From assembly GCF_001509585.1 (NCBI RefSeq), contig NZ_LNCI01000010.1, forward strand, positions 1 to 64,000: DNA of 64,000 bases, given 5' to 3'. The stretch's first letter is position 1. The number at the start of each line of letters is the position of its first letter. The notes under the pieces are model-generated. The model made no database searches. It was not told the DNA's origin and saw nothing but the letters and a program-made list of their open reading frames with translations. This stretch comes from Tropicimonas marinistellae (GTDB taxonomy: Bacteria; Pseudomonadota; Alphaproteobacteria; Rhodobacterales; Rhodobacteraceae). The position numbers and the translations under genes are program-made. Below, piece after piece: positions 27,228 to 36,620 of the stretch.

Positions 27228-28031
27228 ATGTCCAGAACTGGGAAAGTCTGTCTGATTGGCGCCGGTCCCGGCGACCCGGAACTCCTGACCCTGCGCGCAC
27301 TGCGGATGCTGCAGGAGGCTGACGCGGTCGTCTATGACCGACTCGTCTCTCCCGAGATCCTTGCTCTGGCGCCGGACACAGCGCGCAGGCTCTTTGTCGG
27401 AAAAGCGCCAAAGCATCATCCGGTCCCGCAGGACGAGATAAACGCGCTTCTCGCCGAGCTGGCTCTGAACGGCTATTCCGTCGCCCGGTTGAAAGGCGGC
27501 GATCCACTGATTTTCGGGCGCGGCTCCGAAGAGGCCGCGCACCTGACATCGCTCGGCATACCGGTCGAGTACGCCCCGGGTATTACCGCCGCACAGGGCG
27601 CCGCGGCCGCCACTGGCGTACCACTCACGCATCGCGGCCTCGCCAGCGGCGTTCGCTATGTCACCGGCCACAGGCAGGCGGATGGCGTGCTTGACCTCGA
27701 CTGGGCCAGCCTCGCCGATCCTGATACCACACTCGTCGTATACATGGGCGTCGCGAATATCGCGCAGATCGCAATGTGCCTCATGGCCGAGGGTCTGCCC
27801 GGCAGTACGCCCGTCATGGCAATCGCCAATGCAACCACTCCACGAGAGACACGGCTCTTCTCCAGCCTCGAAAGAATCGCGCCCGACACCTGCGCCGCCA
27901 ACCTCAGCGCACCGGTTCTTTTCGTCATTGGCCGCGTCGTCAAGCTCTGCGCCGACTGGCCCGCGGTCGAGTTCCTGTCCTCGGAAGAGACCGAAACCCG
28001 TACCGTTATCGCGCGCGCCGCTCATGCGTAG
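27228..28031 (+). CDS. nirE: Uroporphyrinogen-III C-methyltransferase NirE (heme d1 pathway)
   Basis: A 267-residue SUMT. It methylates uroporphyrinogen III at C2 and C7 to precorrin-2, the entry to siroheme and heme d1. The SAM loop VCLIGAGPGDPELLTLRA (residues 7-24) and VARLKGGDPLIFGRG, YAPGITAAQGAAA and PLTHRG blocks are canonical. No CysG-type dehydrogenase/chelatase domain is fused, so oxidation and iron insertion must come from other proteins (see the chelatase at 34135). nirC starts within its last codons. Confidence 0.95.
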   Translation: MSRTGKVCLIGAGPGDPELLTLRALRMLQEADAVVYDRLVSPEILALAPDTARRLFVGKAPKHHPVPQDEINALLAELALNGYSVARLKGGDPLIFGRGSEEAAHLTSLGIPVEYAPGITAAQGAAAATGVPLTHRGLASGVRYVTGHRQADGVLDLDWASLADPDTTLVVYMGVANIAQIAMCLMAEGLPGSTPVMAIANATTPRETRLFSSLERIAPDTCAANLSAPVLFVIGRVVKLCADWPAVEFLSSEETETRTVIARAAHA

Positions 28032-28326
28032 CGTCGCGGTTTTCCTTGCCAGCGCCACGCTCGCCCATGCCGATGAACCGCCGGATTCGTCCCGGCTGTC
28101 TCATCTCGTCCATCAGGATTGCGGTTCCTGCCACGGTCTGACCCTCAAGGGTGGGCTTGGGCCGGACATCCGCCCCGAAGCGCTTTCGCACTACGACGCC
28201 GAGATCCTCGCAGATGTGGTTCTTGACGGAATTCCCGGCACGGCGATGCCGCCGTGGCGGCCGTCGATGAGCGAAGCGGAAGCACGGTGGATCGCGGAAT
28301 ACCTCCTCACGGGATATGCGCCATGA
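28024..28326 (+). CDS. nirC: NirC, small periplasmic monoheme cytochrome c
   Basis: A 100-residue secreted cytochrome (signal peptide 1-16, LASATLAHA). Heme motif C33-G-S-C-H37 and Met ligand in GTAMPPWRPSM. NirC is a possible electron donor to NirS or partner of NirN/NirF in heme d1 maturation. It overlaps nirE by eight bases and nirF by ATGA. Its small size is normal for the family. Confidence 0.92.
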   Translation: MRSVAVFLASATLAHADEPPDSSRLSHLVHQDCGSCHGLTLKGGLGPDIRPEALSHYDAEILADVVLDGIPGTAMPPWRPSMSEAEARWIAEYLLTGYAP

Positions 28327-29471
28327 AGACATTTCTCTCCCTGCTTCTTCTGACCCTCGGAACAGCAACCAACGCGGAAGAAATCCGTGCCACCGGCGAC
28401 CTAGGCCTCGTGGTCGAACGCGCGCGCGGCAGCCTTCTGGTGATCGATCAGTCGGACCGGGCCGCGATCGGACGAATAGATGGCTTGGGCGATCTTTCCC
28501 ACGCGAGCCTTGTCTATTCGCCAGACGAGCGTTTCGCCTATGTCTTCGGGCGCGACGGCGGCCTCTCAAAGGTCGATATTGTCGAGGGCAAGGTCTCCGC
28601 ACGCGTGCTTCAGGCCGGGAACTCCATTGGCGGGGCAATCTCGGACGACGGCTCCCTTGTCGCGGTCTCGAACTACGAGCCAGGCGGCGTGCGGGTCTTC
28701 AACGCCGACACGCTGGAGATGCTCGCGGACATCCCGACCGCATCGAAAACGATCGGCCTTGTGGATGCCCCTGGCCGCCGTTTCGTTTTCACAACATGGG
28801 ACGACGGGGAAACGTGGATTGCCGATTTCTCCAAGTCCGGCGCACCGGAAATCACGACGATTCCCGAGATGGGAGCAAATCCCTACGACGCGCTGATCAC
28901 CGGAGATGGACGCACGTATATCACCGGCCTCTTCGGCGAAGACGGGCTGACCGCGCTCGATCTCTGGAACGAGGCGCCCCAACCGATCCGCATCCTGCAG
29001 GGCTACGGCCGCGGAAAGGAGGATCTACCCGTCTACAAGATGCCGCACCTGGAGGGATGGGCGAAGGCGGGCGACGAGTTCGTCCTGCCGGCGGTCGGCC
29101 ACCACGAGGTGCTCTGGATTGACGCTGCGACGCTTGCGGAGACAGGGCGCACCGACACCTATGGCCAACCCGTCTTTGCCATGGCTCGGCCCGATGGACG
29201 GCATGTCTGGGTCAACTTCGCCCACCCGCTCAACGACACGATCCAGGTCATCGACACGATGACCAAAGAGGTGATCCACGAGTTCAAGCCCGGGCCGGCC
29301 GTGCTCCACATGGAGTTCACACCGCGCGGGCACGAAGTCTGGATCTCGGTCCGCGATGCCGGAAAGGTGATGATCTACGACACGCAGAGCTTCGAGAAGC
29401 TCCGCGAGATCGAAGCGGACAGTCCGTCCGGCATCTTTTTCACCGCTCGCGCACATCGGACGGGACTTTGA
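28323..29471 (+). CDS. nirF: NirF, heme d1 biosynthesis protein
   Basis: A 382-residue exported protein (signal peptide 1-~18, LLLLTLGTATNA) forming a beta-propeller like the d1 domain of NirS but without a cytochrome c domain. NirF binds dihydro-heme d1 and is essential for heme d1 production; recent work assigns NirN the final dehydrogenation and leaves NirF in an earlier periplasmic step. Propeller repeats such as SPDERFAYVFGRDGGLSKVD are visible. ATG 28323 overlaps the nirC stop (ATGA). Confidence 0.94.
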   Translation: MKTFLSLLLLTLGTATNAEEIRATGDLGLVVERARGSLLVIDQSDRAAIGRIDGLGDLSHASLVYSPDERFAYVFGRDGGLSKVDIVEGKVSARVLQAGNSIGGAISDDGSLVAVSNYEPGGVRVFNADTLEMLADIPTASKTIGLVDAPGRRFVFTTWDDGETWIADFSKSGAPEITTIPEMGANPYDALITGDGRTYITGLFGEDGLTALDLWNEAPQPIRILQGYGRGKEDLPVYKMPHLEGWAKAGDEFVLPAVGHHEVLWIDAATLAETGRTDTYGQPVFAMARPDGRHVWVNFAHPLNDTIQVIDTMTKEVIHEFKPGPAVLHMEFTPRGHEVWISVRDAGKVMIYDTQSFEKLREIEADSPSGIFFTARAHRTGL

Positions 29472-29474
29472 GCC

Positions 29475-30473
29475 ATGGGCGTCGAACGCATCGCCGACGC
29501 ACGGGACATCCGCCTTCTCGACGAATGGCAGCGCGACTTCCCATTGGAATCCCGGCCGTTCATCCGCATTGGCGCCGCGCTCGGTTGCAGCGAGGCCGAA
29601 GTTCTCAGACGCCTCGCAACGCATGTTGCAGACGGCCGGGTTTCCCGCGTTGGCGCAACATGCGCGCCCAACACGATCTCGGCCAGCACATTGGCAGCCG
29701 TCGCGGCCCCGGACTCCCGGATAGATGTCATCGCGGCCATCATCGGGGTTCAGCCGGGCGTCAACCATGTCTACCAGCGCGAGAACCGCTGGAACCTCTG
29801 GTTCGTGGCCACGGGCCCCGACCGTGCCCATGTCAATGCCTCGCTCGCGGCTATCGCGCGCGCCACCGGTTTGCGCGTGCTCAATGCGCCGCTAGTGCGA
29901 CCCTTTAACGTGGACCTCGGATTCCGATTGGATGGCAGCGGCACACCGCTGCCTCCGAAAAGGGCCGTCGATGCGACAGCCATCGAACCCGGGGACAGGG
30001 AAATCCTCCAGGCACTAACCGCCGGCATGCCGATCGTTGCGCGCCCCTACCGTCAGATCGGTGCCCTGCTCGCAAGAAGCGAAAGGGAGGTGATCGCACG
30101 CGTCGCGGCGCTCACCCACGCCGGGATCATCTCGCGGCTCGGCGTGATCGTCCGGCACCGGGCTCTTGGCTGGAGTTCGAACGCGATGGTCGTTTGGGAC
30201 ATACCTGAAGAGCGCATCGAGTCTGCCGGCCCTGCGCTCGCCGCCTTTCCTGGCGTTACGCTTTGCTACGAGCGCCGTCCCGAGCCCGTCCTTTGGCCGT
30301 ACCGGCTCTATTGCATGATCCACGCCAAGTCGCGCAGCCGTGCGATGGACGTTCTCGCCGGTGCGGCCGAATTGCCGGACTTGCGCGACGCTCCTCGGCG
30401 CGTCCTCTTTTCCAGCCGCTGTTTCAAACAAACCGGCGCAATGATTGCTCCGGCACCGGAGACTGTCACATGA
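29475..30473 (+). CDS. nirDL: NirD-NirL fusion, siroheme decarboxylase subunits
   Basis: A 332-residue protein made of two Lrp/AsnC-like siroheme decarboxylase units: residues ~8-155 (NirD-like, ending PFNVDLGFRLDG) and ~170-320 (NirL-like, with CYERRPEPVLWPYRLYCMIHAKSRS cut here to its core). Each unit keeps a winged helix start (LDEWQRDFPLESRPF; REILQALTAGMPIVARPY) but serves catalysis, not DNA binding. With NirG and NirH it decarboxylates siroheme to 12,18-didecarboxysiroheme. Three bases after nirF; ATGA overlap with nirG. Confidence 0.93.
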   Translation: MGVERIADARDIRLLDEWQRDFPLESRPFIRIGAALGCSEAEVLRRLATHVADGRVSRVGATCAPNTISASTLAAVAAPDSRIDVIAAIIGVQPGVNHVYQRENRWNLWFVATGPDRAHVNASLAAIARATGLRVLNAPLVRPFNVDLGFRLDGSGTPLPPKRAVDATAIEPGDREILQALTAGMPIVARPYRQIGALLARSEREVIARVAALTHAGIISRLGVIVRHRALGWSSNAMVVWDIPEERIESAGPALAAFPGVTLCYERRPEPVLWPYRLYCMIHAKSRSRAMDVLAGAAELPDLRDAPRRVLFSSRCFKQTGAMIAPAPETVT

Positions 30474-30925
30474 CGCATCAACTCGATGATACCGACCGGG
30501 CGTTGATCAACCGGCTGCAAGACGACCTTCCGCTTACCGACCGCCCCTTCGCAGCCATCGGAGAGGCATTGGATCTGCCGGAATCAGAGGTGCTTTCGCG
30601 TCTCACCCGGTTGCGGGAGGACGGCTTCATCACGCGGTTCGGCCCGTTCTTCGATGCCGCTGCACTCGGAGGGGCCTTTTGCCTCTGCGCGATGTCGGTA
30701 CCGGAAGCGGATTTCGAGACGGTCGTGACCAAAGTCAATGCCCACCCCGAAGTCGCGCACAATTATGAACGCGAGCATGCGTTCAACATGTGGTTTGTGC
30801 TCGCGACAGAAAACGCGGAGGAGATCGAGACCGTGGCCCGTGAGATCGAGGCAGAGACCGGAATCGCGGTACGCCGTTTTCCGAAAGAGCGGGAGTTCTA
30901 CATCGGTTTCCGGGTGGCGGCATGA
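30470..30925 (+). CDS. nirG: NirG, siroheme decarboxylase subunit
   Basis: A 151-residue single-unit AsnC-like protein: winged helix (residues ~5-55, TDRALINRLQDDLPLTDRPF) and RAM-like domain with the HNYEREHAFNMWFVLATE block. It is part of the NirDL-G-H decarboxylase set; NirG versus NirL naming follows gene order. Overlaps nirDL and nirH by ATGA on both sides, so all subunits are probably made in fixed ratio. Confidence 0.9.
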   Translation: MTHQLDDTDRALINRLQDDLPLTDRPFAAIGEALDLPESEVLSRLTRLREDGFITRFGPFFDAAALGGAFCLCAMSVPEADFETVVTKVNAHPEVAHNYEREHAFNMWFVLATENAEEIETVAREIEAETGIAVRRFPKEREFYIGFRVAA

Positions 30926-31410
30926 CGCTGGACGCCATCGACCGCCGGATTGTCGAGGCCACGCAGGCAGGCTTGCCGCTGTGTGCCACACCCTTCGCTG
31001 AGATTGGCGACAGTCTCGGACTGGAGGGGGCAGACGTGATCGCGCGCCTCGTCAAACTCAAGGAGCGCGGCGTGATCCGCCGGATTGGCGCGGCACCGAA
31101 CCACTATCGCCTGGGGATGCTCGCGAACGGAATGAGCGTCTGGGATGTAGACGACGCTCAGGTGGACGCACTGGGCGCTCAGGTGGGCGCACTCACGTTT
31201 GTAACCCATTGCTACCGCCGCCCGCGCGCGCTTCCGGACTGGCCATACAATCTTTTCGCGATGGTTCACGGAAGCGACCGTGAAGAGGTACAGGAAAAAC
31301 GCGCACAGATAGCAGTGCTATTGGGCCCTGCTTGCCGTGGCAGCGATATCCTTTTTTCCTCGCGGATCCTCAAGAAGACCGGCTTGCGACTGCGCCGGAA
31401 GGAGGGCTGA
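30922..31410 (+). CDS. nirH: NirH, siroheme decarboxylase subunit
   Basis: A 162-residue AsnC-like protein with the winged helix start [22 protein letters not shown] and a later [24 protein letters not shown] block that resembles the second half of NirDL, including a histidine and arginines near the predicted siroheme pocket. Fourth unit of the decarboxylase set. nirJ begins two bases after its stop. Confidence 0.92.
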   Translation: MTLDAIDRRIVEATQAGLPLCATPFAEIGDSLGLEGADVIARLVKLKERGVIRRIGAAPNHYRLGMLANGMSVWDVDDAQVDALGAQVGALTFVTHCYRRPRALPDWPYNLFAMVHGSDREEVQEKRAQIAVLLGPACRGSDILFSSRILKKTGLRLRRKEG

Positions 31411-31411
31411 G

Positions 31412-32623
31412 ATGTTTCGACTGTCGGGATACATGGAACAGCTTGTCAGGCCGACACCGGTGCGGCGCCGTGGCGCCGGACCGGTCCGGCCGGTGGTGAT
31501 ATGGAACCTGACCCGGCGTTGCAATCTGCGGTGCCGGCATTGCTACACGGTATCTGCCGATGTCGATTTCCCTGGCGAGCTGAGCCACGAGCAGGCCTTG
31601 GCCACGCTCGACGACCTTGGCACATTCGGCATTCCGGCACTGATCCTCTCGGGAGGCGAGCCGCTTGACCGAAAGGATTTCTTTCAGATTGCAGAAGCGG
31701 CACGACCAAGGGTCCGGATGCTGGCGCTCTCGACCAACGGGACCAAGGTCGACGGCGAAAACGCTGACCGTGTCGCCGGGATCGGTTTTGATTACGTCGG
31801 GATATCCATTGATGGCATCGGTGCCACGAACGACTGGTTCCGCGGGGTGGATGGCGCTTTCGACGCGGCCCTTCGCGGTGTGCGCGCATGCAAGGCACGC
31901 GACATCAAGGTCGGGCTACGTTTCACGCTTACCGAGGGCAACCATCGTCACTTGCCCGACCTCCTGAAGCTCTGCGACGACGAAGGGGTCGACAAGTTCT
32001 ACCTGTCCCACCTCGTCTACGCCGGACGCGGCGACAAGAACCGCGGCGAGGATGCCGCGCACCGGCGCACGCGCGCGGCGATGGACCTGCTCATCGACCG
32101 GGCCTGGATAGCCGCCGCCGAAAATGCACCGCTCGACATCGTAACCGGCAACAACGACGCAGATGCCGTCTATTTCCTGAAATGGGCGGAGCGGCATTTC
32201 GACGAAGCGCGTGTAGCCCATCTTCGTAGTCATCTCGAGGCCTGGGGCGGCAATTCCTCGGGGCTCGGCGTGGCCAATATCGACACGCTGGGCCGGGTGC
32301 ATCCTGACACCTACTGGTCCGACTACACGATCGGAAACGTGAAGACGGCGCGTTTCTCCGACCTCTGGACCGGCGGGGACCCGATGCTCTCGCAGCTGCG
32401 CACCCGCCCGCGGCCACTCAAGGGCCGCTGCGGTGCCTGCGCATTCCGGGATGTCTGCGGCGGCAATACCCGTATCCGGGCATTGCAACTCACCGGCGAC
32501 CCGTGGGCCGAAGACCCGGCCTGCTACCTGTCCGACGCGGAGATCGGCGTGCGTGCCGGCCCGCGCCTTACCCTCACACCGTTCCGAGGCAAGAGCCGTG
32601 ATCCAGAGCACAAGTTCCTCTAG
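31412..32623 (+). CDS. nirJ: NirJ, radical SAM enzyme of heme d1 synthesis
   Basis: A 403-residue radical SAM protein that removes the propionates at C3 and C8 of didecarboxysiroheme, leaving the keto precursor. Cluster motif C-NLR-C-RH-C (in [13 protein letters not shown], ~residue 40), a SAM motif LSGGEPLDR, and a C-terminal SPASM-like cluster ([13 protein letters not shown] then a later C in DPACYL) are visible. GGAGG precedes ATG 31412. nirN starts inside its last 26 bases. Confidence 0.95.
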   Translation: MFRLSGYMEQLVRPTPVRRRGAGPVRPVVIWNLTRRCNLRCRHCYTVSADVDFPGELSHEQALATLDDLGTFGIPALILSGGEPLDRKDFFQIAEAARPRVRMLALSTNGTKVDGENADRVAGIGFDYVGISIDGIGATNDWFRGVDGAFDAALRGVRACKARDIKVGLRFTLTEGNHRHLPDLLKLCDDEGVDKFYLSHLVYAGRGDKNRGEDAAHRRTRAAMDLLIDRAWIAAAENAPLDIVTGNNDADAVYFLKWAERHFDEARVAHLRSHLEAWGGNSSGLGVANIDTLGRVHPDTYWSDYTIGNVKTARFSDLWTGGDPMLSQLRTRPRPLKGRCGACAFRDVCGGNTRIRALQLTGDPWAEDPACYLSDAEIGVRAGPRLTLTPFRGKSRDPEHKFL

Positions 32624-34178
32624 CGTCCGGTCGACGCGCGCCCTTCTGGCAGCGGTCGCAATGGCCGCGATTTCCTCAGCCGTCCATGCCGATCCCGTCA
32701 GGGACTACCAGGACTATTGCGCGGAGTGCCACGGTCTCGGGCGGCTTGGAGCCCTTGGGCCGGCACTCATACCGGAAACGCTCGGGCGGATGCGCGGACC
32801 GAATCTCGCGGCGGTGATCGAGACCGGGCGGGACGCCACACAGATGCCGGCCTTCGGGGAGGAACTTGGCGCGGAAAGAATCGCGGAACTCGCGGCTTTC
32901 CTGAAAACACCGCTCGACGAAATCCCGCCCTGGGGCGCAGATGAAATCGCCGCCAGCCGAGAAACGAACGCCGACTACGCACCCGCCGCTTTTCCGGTCT
33001 GGCCGTCGGACCCGATGAATATCACTCTGGCCGTGGAGACCGGCGATCACCACGTCAGCGTGCTGGACGGGGACACATTCGACGTGTTGGACCGGTTCGA
33101 AACCCCCTTCGCCGTGCATGGCGGCCCGAAGTTCAGCCCTGACGGGCGGTTCGTCTTCATCATGTCGCGCGACGGCTGGATCCAGAAATACGATCTGTGG
33201 TCGCTTGCCGAAGTCGGCCGCGTGCGAGCCGGGTTGAACAGCCGCAATATCGCAATGAGCCATGACGGCAAGTGGCTGGCGGTGGCGAATTACCTTCCCA
33301 TGACGCTTACGATCCTGGCCACCGATGATCTCTCAGTTGCGAGGGTGATGGACGTGACATCGCGCGACGGAACGCCAAGCCGTGTCTCGGCCGTCTATCA
33401 GGCGCCGCAGCGAAAGAGCTTCATCCTGGCGTTGAAGGACGCTGCCGAAATCTGGGAGATCGCCACGGATCCGGAGGCCGAACCGGTCTACGAGGGGTTC
33501 GTTCACAGCCGCGAGAAAGGCATGGTGGAAGCGCTGGCCTCCTCCGAAGGCCTCTTCGCGCGGCGGAGGATCGTCGTTGGCGAGCCGCTCGACGACTTCT
33601 TCTTCGATGACGCGTATCGCAACCTGGTCGGAGCTGCGCGCGACGGTTCGCGGGCAGTGGTGGTGAACCTGAATGTCGGACGCGAGATCGCCGAGTTGCC
33701 GCTCGACGGCATGCCGCATCTCGGCTCCGGAATAAGTTGGACACGCGACGGACGGCGCGTCATGGCGACCCCACATCTGAAGGAAGGCAAGCTCTCGGTG
33801 ATTGATACGGAAACCTGGGAGCGCATTGCGGTGATCGAGACCGAGGGACCGGGCTTCTTCCTGCGGAGCCACGAGAACACCCCCTATTTCTGGGCCGATG
33901 TTTTCTTCGGCCCCAACAAGGACGCCATGCACGTCATCGACAAGCAAAGCCTCGAAATCGTCAGGACGCTGCGCCCGGTGCCGGGTGCGACCGTCGCCCA
34001 TGTGGAATTCACCCGCGACGGGTCGCGGGCACTGGTGTCGGTCTGGGAGGAGGACGGTGCGGTCATCGTCTATGACGCGGCAACCCTCGAAGAACTGCAA
34101 CGCCTGCCAATGCGCAAACCCTCGGGAAAATACAATGTCTGGAACAAGATCACCTTCTCCGAAGGCACCAGCCACTGA
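32598..34178 (+). CDS. nirN: NirN, d1-type cytochrome, dihydro-heme d1 dehydrogenase
   Basis: A 526-residue NirS homolog with a signal peptide (residues 1-~31, [21 protein letters not shown]), a cytochrome c domain with C41-A-E-C-H45, and a d1-type beta-propeller. NirN introduces the last double bond into dihydro-heme d1 before transfer to NirS. A GTG at 32598, inside nirJ, is the only start that keeps the signal peptide. Its 3' end overlaps the chelatase gene by 44 bases. Confidence 0.92.
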   Translation: MIQSTSSSSVRSTRALLAAVAMAAISSAVHADPVRDYQDYCAECHGLGRLGALGPALIPETLGRMRGPNLAAVIETGRDATQMPAFGEELGAERIAELAAFLKTPLDEIPPWGADEIAASRETNADYAPAAFPVWPSDPMNITLAVETGDHHVSVLDGDTFDVLDRFETPFAVHGGPKFSPDGRFVFIMSRDGWIQKYDLWSLAEVGRVRAGLNSRNIAMSHDGKWLAVANYLPMTLTILATDDLSVARVMDVTSRDGTPSRVSAVYQAPQRKSFILALKDAAEIWEIATDPEAEPVYEGFVHSREKGMVEALASSEGLFARRRIVVGEPLDDFFFDDAYRNLVGAARDGSRAVVVNLNVGREIAELPLDGMPHLGSGISWTRDGRRVMATPHLKEGKLSVIDTETWERIAVIETEGPGFFLRSHENTPYFWADVFFGPNKDAMHVIDKQSLEIVRTLRPVPGATVAHVEFTRDGSRALVSVWEEDGAVIVYDAATLEELQRLPMRKPSGKYNVWNKITFSEGTSH

Positions 34179-34875
34179 AGCGCTCATTGTCGCCCACGGC
34201 CAGCCATCCGATCCGGCACCTGCCGAGGAAGCGCTACGAAAGGTTGCGGGCCATGTTGCAAGGCTGCTGCCGCAGTGGCGCATCCGGTCCGCGACGATGG
34301 CGGCCGCCGGAAGGCTCGAGCGTGAACTGGCTCGGGCTTCGAGACCGCTCGTCTATCCGCTTTTCATGTCGGACGGTTGGTTTACCAGAACCGCCCTGCC
34401 GGCGCGGCTGGGCGCTGCCGAGGTCCGCATACTCGCACCTCTCGGGCTCGACCCGGCCCTCCCGGCCGTCGCATCGCGGACACTTCACCGCCTGGCCGGC
34501 GAAATGGGCTGGGAAATCGGCCGCACAGAAATCCTCGTTGCCGCGCACGGATCCGGTGCCGGCAGGGAGAACCCGGCGCGTTGCACGTATCGCTTCGCGC
34601 ACGCGCTGTCGCTCCTTTCCGAATGGCACCGGGTGAGAATTGGCCTCCTCGAACAGGAACCGCGCCTGTCGACCGTTGCAGGCCATTGCGCCGGGCAAAC
34701 GATCTGCCTTCCGTTTTTTGCCGCCGGGGGAGAACACGTCGTTCGCGACGTCCCCGAGGAGCTCGACGCAGGCCGCTTTGGCGGCATGTTGTGTGACTCA
34801 CTTGGTGGCGCCGACGACATCCCGGCGTTGATCGCGGGCGCGCTACAGGCGGCGTCTCTGGAGATTGCGGCATGA
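34135..34875 (+). CDS. CbiX/SirB-like class II chelatase in the nir operon
   Basis: A 246-residue protein with two chelatase-like halves. The N half opens [11 protein letters not shown] (H21) and has PLFMSDGWFTR, where the second metal histidine is replaced (W82). The C half opens TEILVAAHGSG (H138), carries E173/E175, and has LPFFAAGGEHVVRDVPEEL with H201. The H-E-H spacing resembles Bacillus SirB. It is probably a sirohydrochlorin ferrochelatase that makes siroheme for NirDLGH, because nirE here lacks a chelatase domain; cobalt chelation is the alternative. ATG 34135 overlaps nirN by 44 bases; the next gene is coupled by ATGA. Not part of the classic nirSECFDLGHJN set. Confidence 0.75.
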   Translation: MSGTRSPSPKAPATEALIVAHGQPSDPAPAEEALRKVAGHVARLLPQWRIRSATMAAAGRLERELARASRPLVYPLFMSDGWFTRTALPARLGAAEVRILAPLGLDPALPAVASRTLHRLAGEMGWEIGRTEILVAAHGSGAGRENPARCTYRFAHALSLLSEWHRVRIGLLEQEPRLSTVAGHCAGQTICLPFFAAGGEHVVRDVPEELDAGRFGGMLCDSLGGADDIPALIAGALQAASLEIAA

Positions 34876-35108
34876 CAGACGCAAACGGCCGCTGGTCGAT
34901 CCGGAAACTTGCCCTCCTGCTCTACCCGTTCACGGCAGCGGCAGTGGCGATCAACCTCTTCATGTTGAGCCTGATGGGACAAGCCATCGGCCTTCCGGCG
35001 ATCTCACCCGTTCAGGCCATTGTCGCCAGTATCCCGCTCGGGGTGCCGGCTTGCTGGTGGGCGGGCAAGTGGGTGCGCGGGATGATGGACGAAGCCGACG
35101 AAACGTAA
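34872..35108 (+). CDS. Two-helix membrane protein at the end of the nir operon
   Basis: A 78-residue protein with two hydrophobic helices (residues ~12-34 and ~43-62) joined by a short loop, and a short acidic cytoplasmic tail (MMDEADET). No known family is recognised. It overlaps the chelatase stop (ATGA), so it belongs to the operon and may act in anchoring, heme or cytochrome handling; this is only context. No catalytic residues or heme motifs are seen. The 70 bp after it, before the convergent nosX stop, are empty. Confidence 0.65.
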   Translation: MTDANGRWSIRKLALLLYPFTAAAVAINLFMLSLMGQAIGLPAISPVQAIVASIPLGVPACWWAGKWVRGMMDEADET

Positions 35109-35178
35109 CGACCGCGCCGCGCAGCTGCGCCTGTTTTCGGGTCTGTTCTGAGCCTCTGGCACAACCCGCCGGACGCAG

Positions 35179-36108
35179 TCAGATCATCGACTCCAGTTTC
35201 GCCGTGGGGAATGCCGCAATCGCCCGGAGCGCGTCGTTGATCGGCAAGAGACAGCAAGCCGTCGACAAGCCATCTGCAAGGGCGGCCTGTCCGGCACTCA
35301 CCGAAACGAGTTGGTGCCGCGCAACCGGCAGGCCGTTTGCCGGATCAATGATATGCCCGACCTCCCCGCGTGCATCGAGAAGCGTACCGGTGGGCGCGGA
35401 CGTGGCCAGCGCCCGATCCTTCAGGCGCACTCTTTGGACGATCCGGCCATCGGGCCGCGCAACGCCAGCGATCCAGGCAGATCCATCGGGGCGCGCACCT
35501 CTGGCCGCGATTTCCCCCATATCGATGAGCACATCCGTCAGCCCTTGGGCCTGCAAATGCGCCGCGATGCGATCGGTGATGTATCCCTGTGCGATCCCGT
35601 TGAGCGTCATCGCCATGCCGGGGCGGGAAAACACGATCTGACGGGTATCAAACCGCAGCTTCTCCCACCCCGTTCGCCGAATAGCGTCCGACACATCCAC
35701 GCGTGCCGGCAACCTTCCGACCGCGGCACTTTGCGCGTGCAATACCCAGAGCGGCTGGACGGTCGGATCAAAGGCGCCGTCGGTGACGTCGTTTATCCGT
35801 CCCGCAAGGCCCAGGAGTTCAAGCATCTCGGCGGGAGGATGATCGAGCCGCCCGTCACGGTTCAGACGTGCGAGCGACGAGCCGGCATCATGGATGCTGA
35901 AGATCCCCTCCAACCGGCGCAGTTCCGCCTCGACGGCGGAAAAGACCGATGCCGCCCGGCCGTGCGCAACGCCCTCCAGCCGCATGCTCGCGCCGGCACC
36001 GAGCGCTGTTCCCTGCCAGTGCGCGGACTGCGACCCGGCCAGCGCCGGACTGGCCATGGCAGATGCCGCAATGGCAAGGAAACGTCGGCGGGACAGATGG
36101 TTTCTCAT
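35179..36108 (-). CDS. nosX: NosX, ApbE-type FMN transferase
   Basis: A 309-residue periplasmic flavin transferase. A twin-arginine-like leader (SRRRFLAIAASAMA, residues 6-19) is followed by an ApbE domain with FDPTVQPLWVL and VLIDMGEIAARG blocks and the metal/FAD motif near ALATSAPTGTLLDARG and HIIDPANG. It attaches FMN to the threonine of NosR. It is the only ApbE gene in the window; no nirX is present. The start overlaps nosL by ATGA and it ends the nos operon. Confidence 0.93.
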   Translation of the reverse strand: MRNHLSRRRFLAIAASAMASPALAGSQSAHWQGTALGAGASMRLEGVAHGRAASVFSAVEAELRRLEGIFSIHDAGSSLARLNRDGRLDHPPAEMLELLGLAGRINDVTDGAFDPTVQPLWVLHAQSAAVGRLPARVDVSDAIRRTGWEKLRFDTRQIVFSRPGMAMTLNGIAQGYITDRIAAHLQAQGLTDVLIDMGEIAARGARPDGSAWIAGVARPDGRIVQRVRLKDRALATSAPTGTLLDARGEVGHIIDPANGLPVARHQLVSVSAGQAALADGLSTACCLLPINDALRAIAAFPTAKLESMI

Positions 36109-36620
36109 GCGGGGTGCTCCAGTTCCTGATCCAGATCGACCGCGCCAATGGCGGCGTCGTCGGGAATTGCGTCGAGCGACATTGCGGCACCGCCATACCG
36201 TTCAACGAAATCCTGCGCGGCGGCCGGCTGAGCAAACGGCACGATTTCCGGCGCGCCCATCCCGCCGGCCACACCTGCCCCCACGACAAATTGCGCCGTT
36301 TCGGCCGCTATCCAGTTCTCGGCTCCGGGCTCGGCCCAGGACGCCGCAACGCCCATGTCGCTGACATAGATTGCGAGGATGTCGGCATCGCGTTCGGGGC
36401 TCTTGAGATACGCCACCAGATCGCGGACCTGCGCAAAGAAGATCGGCGCCGGATAACCGTCGAGATGGACCTGCCCCTTCGGTCCACCATGCTCAGCAAC
36501 GTTCATCTGGCAAAAATGGCTCAACGCTGTGTCGGTCATCGGCGTCGGATCCGGTATTTCCACGGCCTCCTCTTTGCAGGACGGAAGGAGCAGCAGAAGT
36601 ACGACAGCGAGATACCTCAT
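36105..36620 (-). CDS. nosL: NosL, copper-binding lipoprotein
   Basis: A 171-residue lipoprotein: lipobox LLLPSC (C15), then the copper(I) motif FCQMNVAEHGGPKGQ (~residues 38-52) of the NosL/MerB-like fold. It carries Cu(I) to NosD or NosZ for the CuZ centre, outside the cytoplasmic membrane. Overlaps nosY and nosX by ATGA on both sides. Confidence 0.93.
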   Translation of the reverse strand: MRYLAVVLLLLLPSCKEEAVEIPDPTPMTDTALSHFCQMNVAEHGGPKGQVHLDGYPAPIFFAQVRDLVAYLKSPERDADILAIYVSDMGVAASWAEPGAENWIAAETAQFVVGAGVAGGMGAPEIVPFAQPAAAQDFVERYGGAAMSLDAIPDDAAIGAVDLDQELEHPA

